Assembly (NCBI GenBank): GCA_934359755.1
Contig: CAKRLV010000059.1
Span: 1-5,030 of the forward strand
DNA from: an uncultured Agathobacter sp.
GTDB lineage: Bacteria > Bacillota > Clostridia > Lachnospirales > Lachnospiraceae
Direction of reading: 5' to 3'
DNA length: 5,030 bases
Of this stretch, positions 4,731 to 5,030 are shown in pieces. The stretch's first letter is position 1. Each line of letters begins with the position of its first letter. The position numbers and the translations under genes were made by a program. The notes below the pieces were generated by a model, which did not search any database, had not been told where the DNA came from, and saw nothing but the letters and a program-made list of their open reading frames with translations.

Positions 4731-5030
4731 TTAGTCTATCATTCCGAATTCCTTATAGAATTTTTTCCTCGCTTCTTCGTCAGATGCCGCTTTAAGAGCA
4801 TCATCATTTCTGCCAGCTGTCATCAGCTTTGATATTAAATTTCCAAGCTTATTTTCACCGCGAGTCTCACCAATCTTGATGCCGCGAGTCTCACCAATCT
4901 TGATGCCACGAGTCTCACCAATCTTGATGCCACGAGTCTCACCAATCTTGATGCCACGCTCTTCACCATGTTCTAATACTACCTGACTTAAATTACACAT
5001 ATGCTCCACCTTCCTTGTCAACTCAATACT
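4731..5030 (-). CDS. Rpn-family nuclease/putative transposase, C-terminal part (partial)
   Basis: Only the C-terminal ~99 residues are in the window; the frame stays open to the right edge (reading SIELTRKVEHMCNLSQ from 5030), so the TTG at 5019-5021 is not a believable start. The segment matches what I recall of the tail of Rpn-type PD-(D/E)XK nuclease/transposase proteins of Clostridia: KVEHMCNLSQVVLEHGEERG, then a charged Gly-rich repeat tract, then LISKLMTAGRNDDALKAASDEEARKKFYKEFG at the end. The catalytic nuclease domain would lie outside the window. The tail contains four copies of RGIKIGET encoded by 24-bp repeats. It is convergent with pdxR and abuts a palindromic repeat element. The assignment rests on tail pattern only; another protein with a similar repetitive C-terminus is possible. 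Confidence 0.6.
   Translation of the reverse strand, partial: SIELTRKVEHMCNLSQVVLEHGEERGIKIGETRGIKIGETRGIKIGETRGIKIGETRGENKLGNLISKLMTAGRNDDALKAASDEEARKKFYKEFGMID
4861..4956 (-). repeat. Four 24-bp in-frame tandem repeats
   Basis: Units at 4861-4884, 4885-4908, 4909-4932 and 4933-4956 are identical except for the last base (G in the first, A in the others). Partial similarity continues on the right in CGCTCTTCACCA from 4957. Each unit encodes eight residues (RGIKIGET in register) of the Rpn-type protein tail. The near-identity of the copies indicates recent expansion or homogenisation. Confidence 0.93.

Noticed and set aside
1..5030. CRISPR arrays, tRNA or rRNA genes
   Set aside because: No regularly spaced repeat-spacer pattern and no tRNA- or rRNA-like sequence is visible; the only tight tandem repeats are the coding 24-bp units at 4861-4956.

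Overview
The window looks like chromosome of a low-GC Gram-positive anaerobe in the Clostridia, most likely Lachnospiraceae. I infer this from the AT-rich DNA, strong purine-rich ribosome binding sites, the fused-end pdxS-pdxT pair with a divergent MocR-type regulator, a single-domain alarmone synthetase, and an Rpn-type nuclease/transposase tail. The genus is not decidable by eye.

Layout. Positions 1-319 carry no convincing gene: a short palindrome, a 24-bp tandem duplication and a diverged copy of a repeat that recurs near 4614. Next comes a plus-strand pair: a 68-residue two-helix membrane protein (320-526) overlapping by 16 bp a 198-residue RelA/SpoT-type small alarmone synthetase (511-1107). 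A strong bidirectional hairpin terminator (1113-1187) separates it from the convergent pdxT. The vitamin B6 operon lies on the minus strand, pdxS (2785-1901) then pdxT (1900-1232), with stop and start codons directly abutting. Together they encode the PLP synthase complex: PdxT releases ammonia from glutamine and PdxS builds pyridoxal 5'-phosphate. A 406-bp control region separates pdxS from the divergent PLP-sensing regulator pdxR (3192-4586). It holds a multibranched palindromic element just ahead of pdxS, a good promoter for pdxR, an 8-bp direct repeat over its -35 box, and a perfect 6-4-6 palindrome. After pdxR comes a ~112-bp imperfect palindromic element (4616-4727) that abuts the 3' end of a minus-strand Rpn-family gene running off the right edge, whose tail contains four near-identical 24-bp in-frame repeats.

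How it works together. PdxR-type regulators sense PLP and in other Gram-positives activate pdxST when PLP is low and repress themselves. The divergent arrangement, strong pdxR promoter and lack of an obvious strong pdxS promoter fit that. The membrane protein/alarmone synthetase pair is a separate unit.

No clearly new large system is visible. The best leads are the structured element in the presumed pdxST leader, the overlapping membrane protein-alarmone synthetase pair, and the dispersed palindromic repeat next to the Rpn-type gene.
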